Shown: one piece after another, positions 62,983 through 64,000 of the stretch
Position numbering within the stretch: position 1 is the stretch's first letter
Layout of the letters: the number at the start of each line of letters is the position of its first letter
Origin: Gammaproteobacteria bacterium
GTDB taxonomy: Bacteria; Pseudomonadota; Gammaproteobacteria; Steroidobacterales; Steroidobacteraceae
DNA: 64,000 nucleotides
Assembly: GCA_003164785.1 (NCBI GenBank)
Contig: PLUE01000064.1
Span: 1-64,000, forward strand
Direction of reading: 5' to 3'
Position numbers and translations under genes: made by a program
Notes under the pieces: model-generated
What the model was told of the DNA's origin: nothing
The model's input: only the letters and a program-made list of their open reading frames with translations
Database searches by the model: none

Positions 62983-64000
62983 ATGAGCACGGCACGGGAG
63001 CAGCCCTGGGATTCGCGCTACGAGTGGCAGACGGTCACGTTGCTGACCCTCGGTTTCGGCCTGGTAGGCCTGGATCGCTGGATCGTGGCGCCGCTATTTC
63101 CCTCGATCTCTAAGGACCTTGGCCTCAATTACCGCGACCTCGGCAATCTCATCGGTGCCTTGGGTCTCGCCTGGGGTGCGTGCGCGGTCCTCGCCGGGGG
63201 ACTGTCCGACCGTATCGGCCGCCGCCGGGTGCTGGTGCCCGCGCTCGTGGGATTCTCGCTGCTGTCCGGCTTCACCGGGCTCGCGCAGGGATTGACCAGC
63301 TTGGTGCTGATCCGGGCGCTGATGGGCATCACCGAAGGCTCGTTCTGCCCGACGAGTTTCGCGGCCACCGCGGAGGCGTCCAAACCCAGCCGCCGCGGCC
63401 TGAACCTCGGGGTGCAGCAGAGCGCTTTTCCGCTGTTCGGTCTGGCGCTGGGTCCGATCCTGGCCACGCAGCTGCTGCGGGTCGTCGACTGGCGCCTCAT
63501 ATTCGTCATGGTAGCGGTGCCGGGACTCCTCCTCGCCGTGCTGCTGTGGCGTAGCGTGCGCGATCCTGTCACCGCCGGCCCGCGCGCGACCGAGCGTGCC
63601 CGCCTCTCCGAGGTGATGAAGCATCCCAATGTGCTGCTCGGGATGGCAGCGCTGATGTGCGCGATGAGCGGCATCTTCGTGTTGAGCGCGATGGTGCCCA
63701 ACTACCTGATCGACTACCTGGGTCTGACGGTGCAGCAGATGGGCTTCGTGACCTCCGCCATCGGGTTCGGCGGATTTCTCGGCCAGGTGGCGCTGCCCGG
63801 CGCTTCGGATTTTCTCGGACGCAAGACGGTGTTGCTGGCCGGATTCGTGCTCGGCGCCGGATTGCTGTACGCCTTCGCGCATGTCGGTGCCAAACCCGGG
63901 CCATTGTTTGCGCTACTGTTCGCATCGACGTTCTTCTGCTTCGGTCTGCTGGGCGTCATCACCGGCCCGATCGCCGCCGAAGCCGCGCCGCGCGGACTCA
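62983..64000 (+). CDS. MFS transporter, partial at window end
   Basis: Starts at ATG 62983 and is cut by the window edge after 339 codons. Motif A is DRIGRRRVLVP (GLSDRIGRR), with another in the second half (GASDFLGRKTVL). About ten helices are visible. Sequence near GLDRWIVAPLFPSISKDLGL resembles organic-acid/aromatic-acid type transporters. It follows the four-gene unit by 54 bp and may export or import its substrate. Confidence 0.9.
   Translation, partial: MSTAREQPWDSRYEWQTVTLLTLGFGLVGLDRWIVAPLFPSISKDLGLNYRDLGNLIGALGLAWGACAVLAGGLSDRIGRRRVLVPALVGFSLLSGFTGLAQGLTSLVLIRALMGITEGSFCPTSFAATAEASKPSRRGLNLGVQQSAFPLFGLALGPILATQLLRVVDWRLIFVMVAVPGLLLAVLLWRSVRDPVTAGPRATERARLSEVMKHPNVLLGMAALMCAMSGIFVLSAMVPNYLIDYLGLTVQQMGFVTSAIGFGGFLGQVALPGASDFLGRKTVLLAGFVLGAGLLYAFAHVGAKPGPLFALLFASTFFCFGLLGVITGPIAAEAAPRGL

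Overview
The window is GC-rich bacterial DNA. The order asmA-like, mutY, yggX, tRNA-Phe is typical of Gammaproteobacteria. The DUF6502-like pair, the DUF5597 glycosidases, the DUF6152 protein and the large TonB-dependent receptor suggest the Steroidobacteraceae/Nevskiales/Xanthomonadales neighbourhood. That placement is inference from gene content only; no 16S gene is present.

Layout. (1) 1-2953: two DUF6502-like regulatory proteins and a small zinc-ribbon protein. (2) 2954-11657: a signalling block made of a soluble multi-PAS NarL-type histidine kinase with its LuxR-type regulator, a REC-GGDEF diguanylate cyclase, and a membrane hybrid kinase with PAS, HisKA, two REC and Hpt domains. (3) 11763-15406: AsmA-like protein, MutY, YggX and tRNA-Phe(GAA). 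(4) 15392-36879: a genomic island of about 21.5 kb inserted at the 3' end of tRNA-Phe. A 16-bp perfect copy of the tRNA 3' end lies at 36864-36879, and a P4-type integrase sits just inside the left end. Cargo includes an AbiU2-like HEPN protein, an RNase-H/DUF3800-like candidate with a small partner, a membrane protein with a VHL-beta-like domain, an AAA ATPase plus subtilisin-like protease pair of IetAS type, DUF2726 and DUF1016/YhcG nuclease-like proteins, a truncated IS3 element, several gene remnants, and two GH13 enzymes. (5) 36864-41412: a second, tandem integration with its own integrase, a zeta-toxin-like gene broken by a stop codon, a 52-residue partner ORF, an AlpA-like regulator, the catalytic half of a third integrase, and a PIN toxin/antitoxin pair in which both genes are frameshifted. 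(6) 41674-56022: a catabolic and uptake locus with secreted aldose epimerase, maleylacetate reductase, two DUF5597 glycosidases, a YbhE-type lactonase, a TonB-dependent receptor, an MBL-fold hydrolase, HupE/UreJ-like protein, a peptidyl-prolyl isomerase and a dihaem cytochrome c. (7) 56068-58412: a 13-C homopolymer in a divergent promoter region, then ECF sigma factor, FecR and the hydroquinone dioxygenase small subunit in overlapping order. (8) 58479-59209: a broken large subunit, then an in-frame fusion of aldehyde dehydrogenase and CobT fragments. (9) 59259-64000: a Dabb protein, two related exported proteins flanking an MBL-fold protein with an altered metal motif and a DUF6152 protein, and a partial MFS transporter.

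How the parts may work together. The sigma/FecR pair and the TonB receptor suggest substrate-induced import. Glycosidases, mutarotase and lactonase would process a sugar, while maleylacetate reductase and the hydroquinone dioxygenase small subunit point to a hydroquinone-type ring-cleavage branch. An aryl glycoside such as arbutin would link the two halves, but this is a hypothesis and the ring-cleavage step looks broken here. The tRNA-Phe islands are the accessory, defence-rich part of the window, and at least three integrase-bearing elements appear to have accumulated there.
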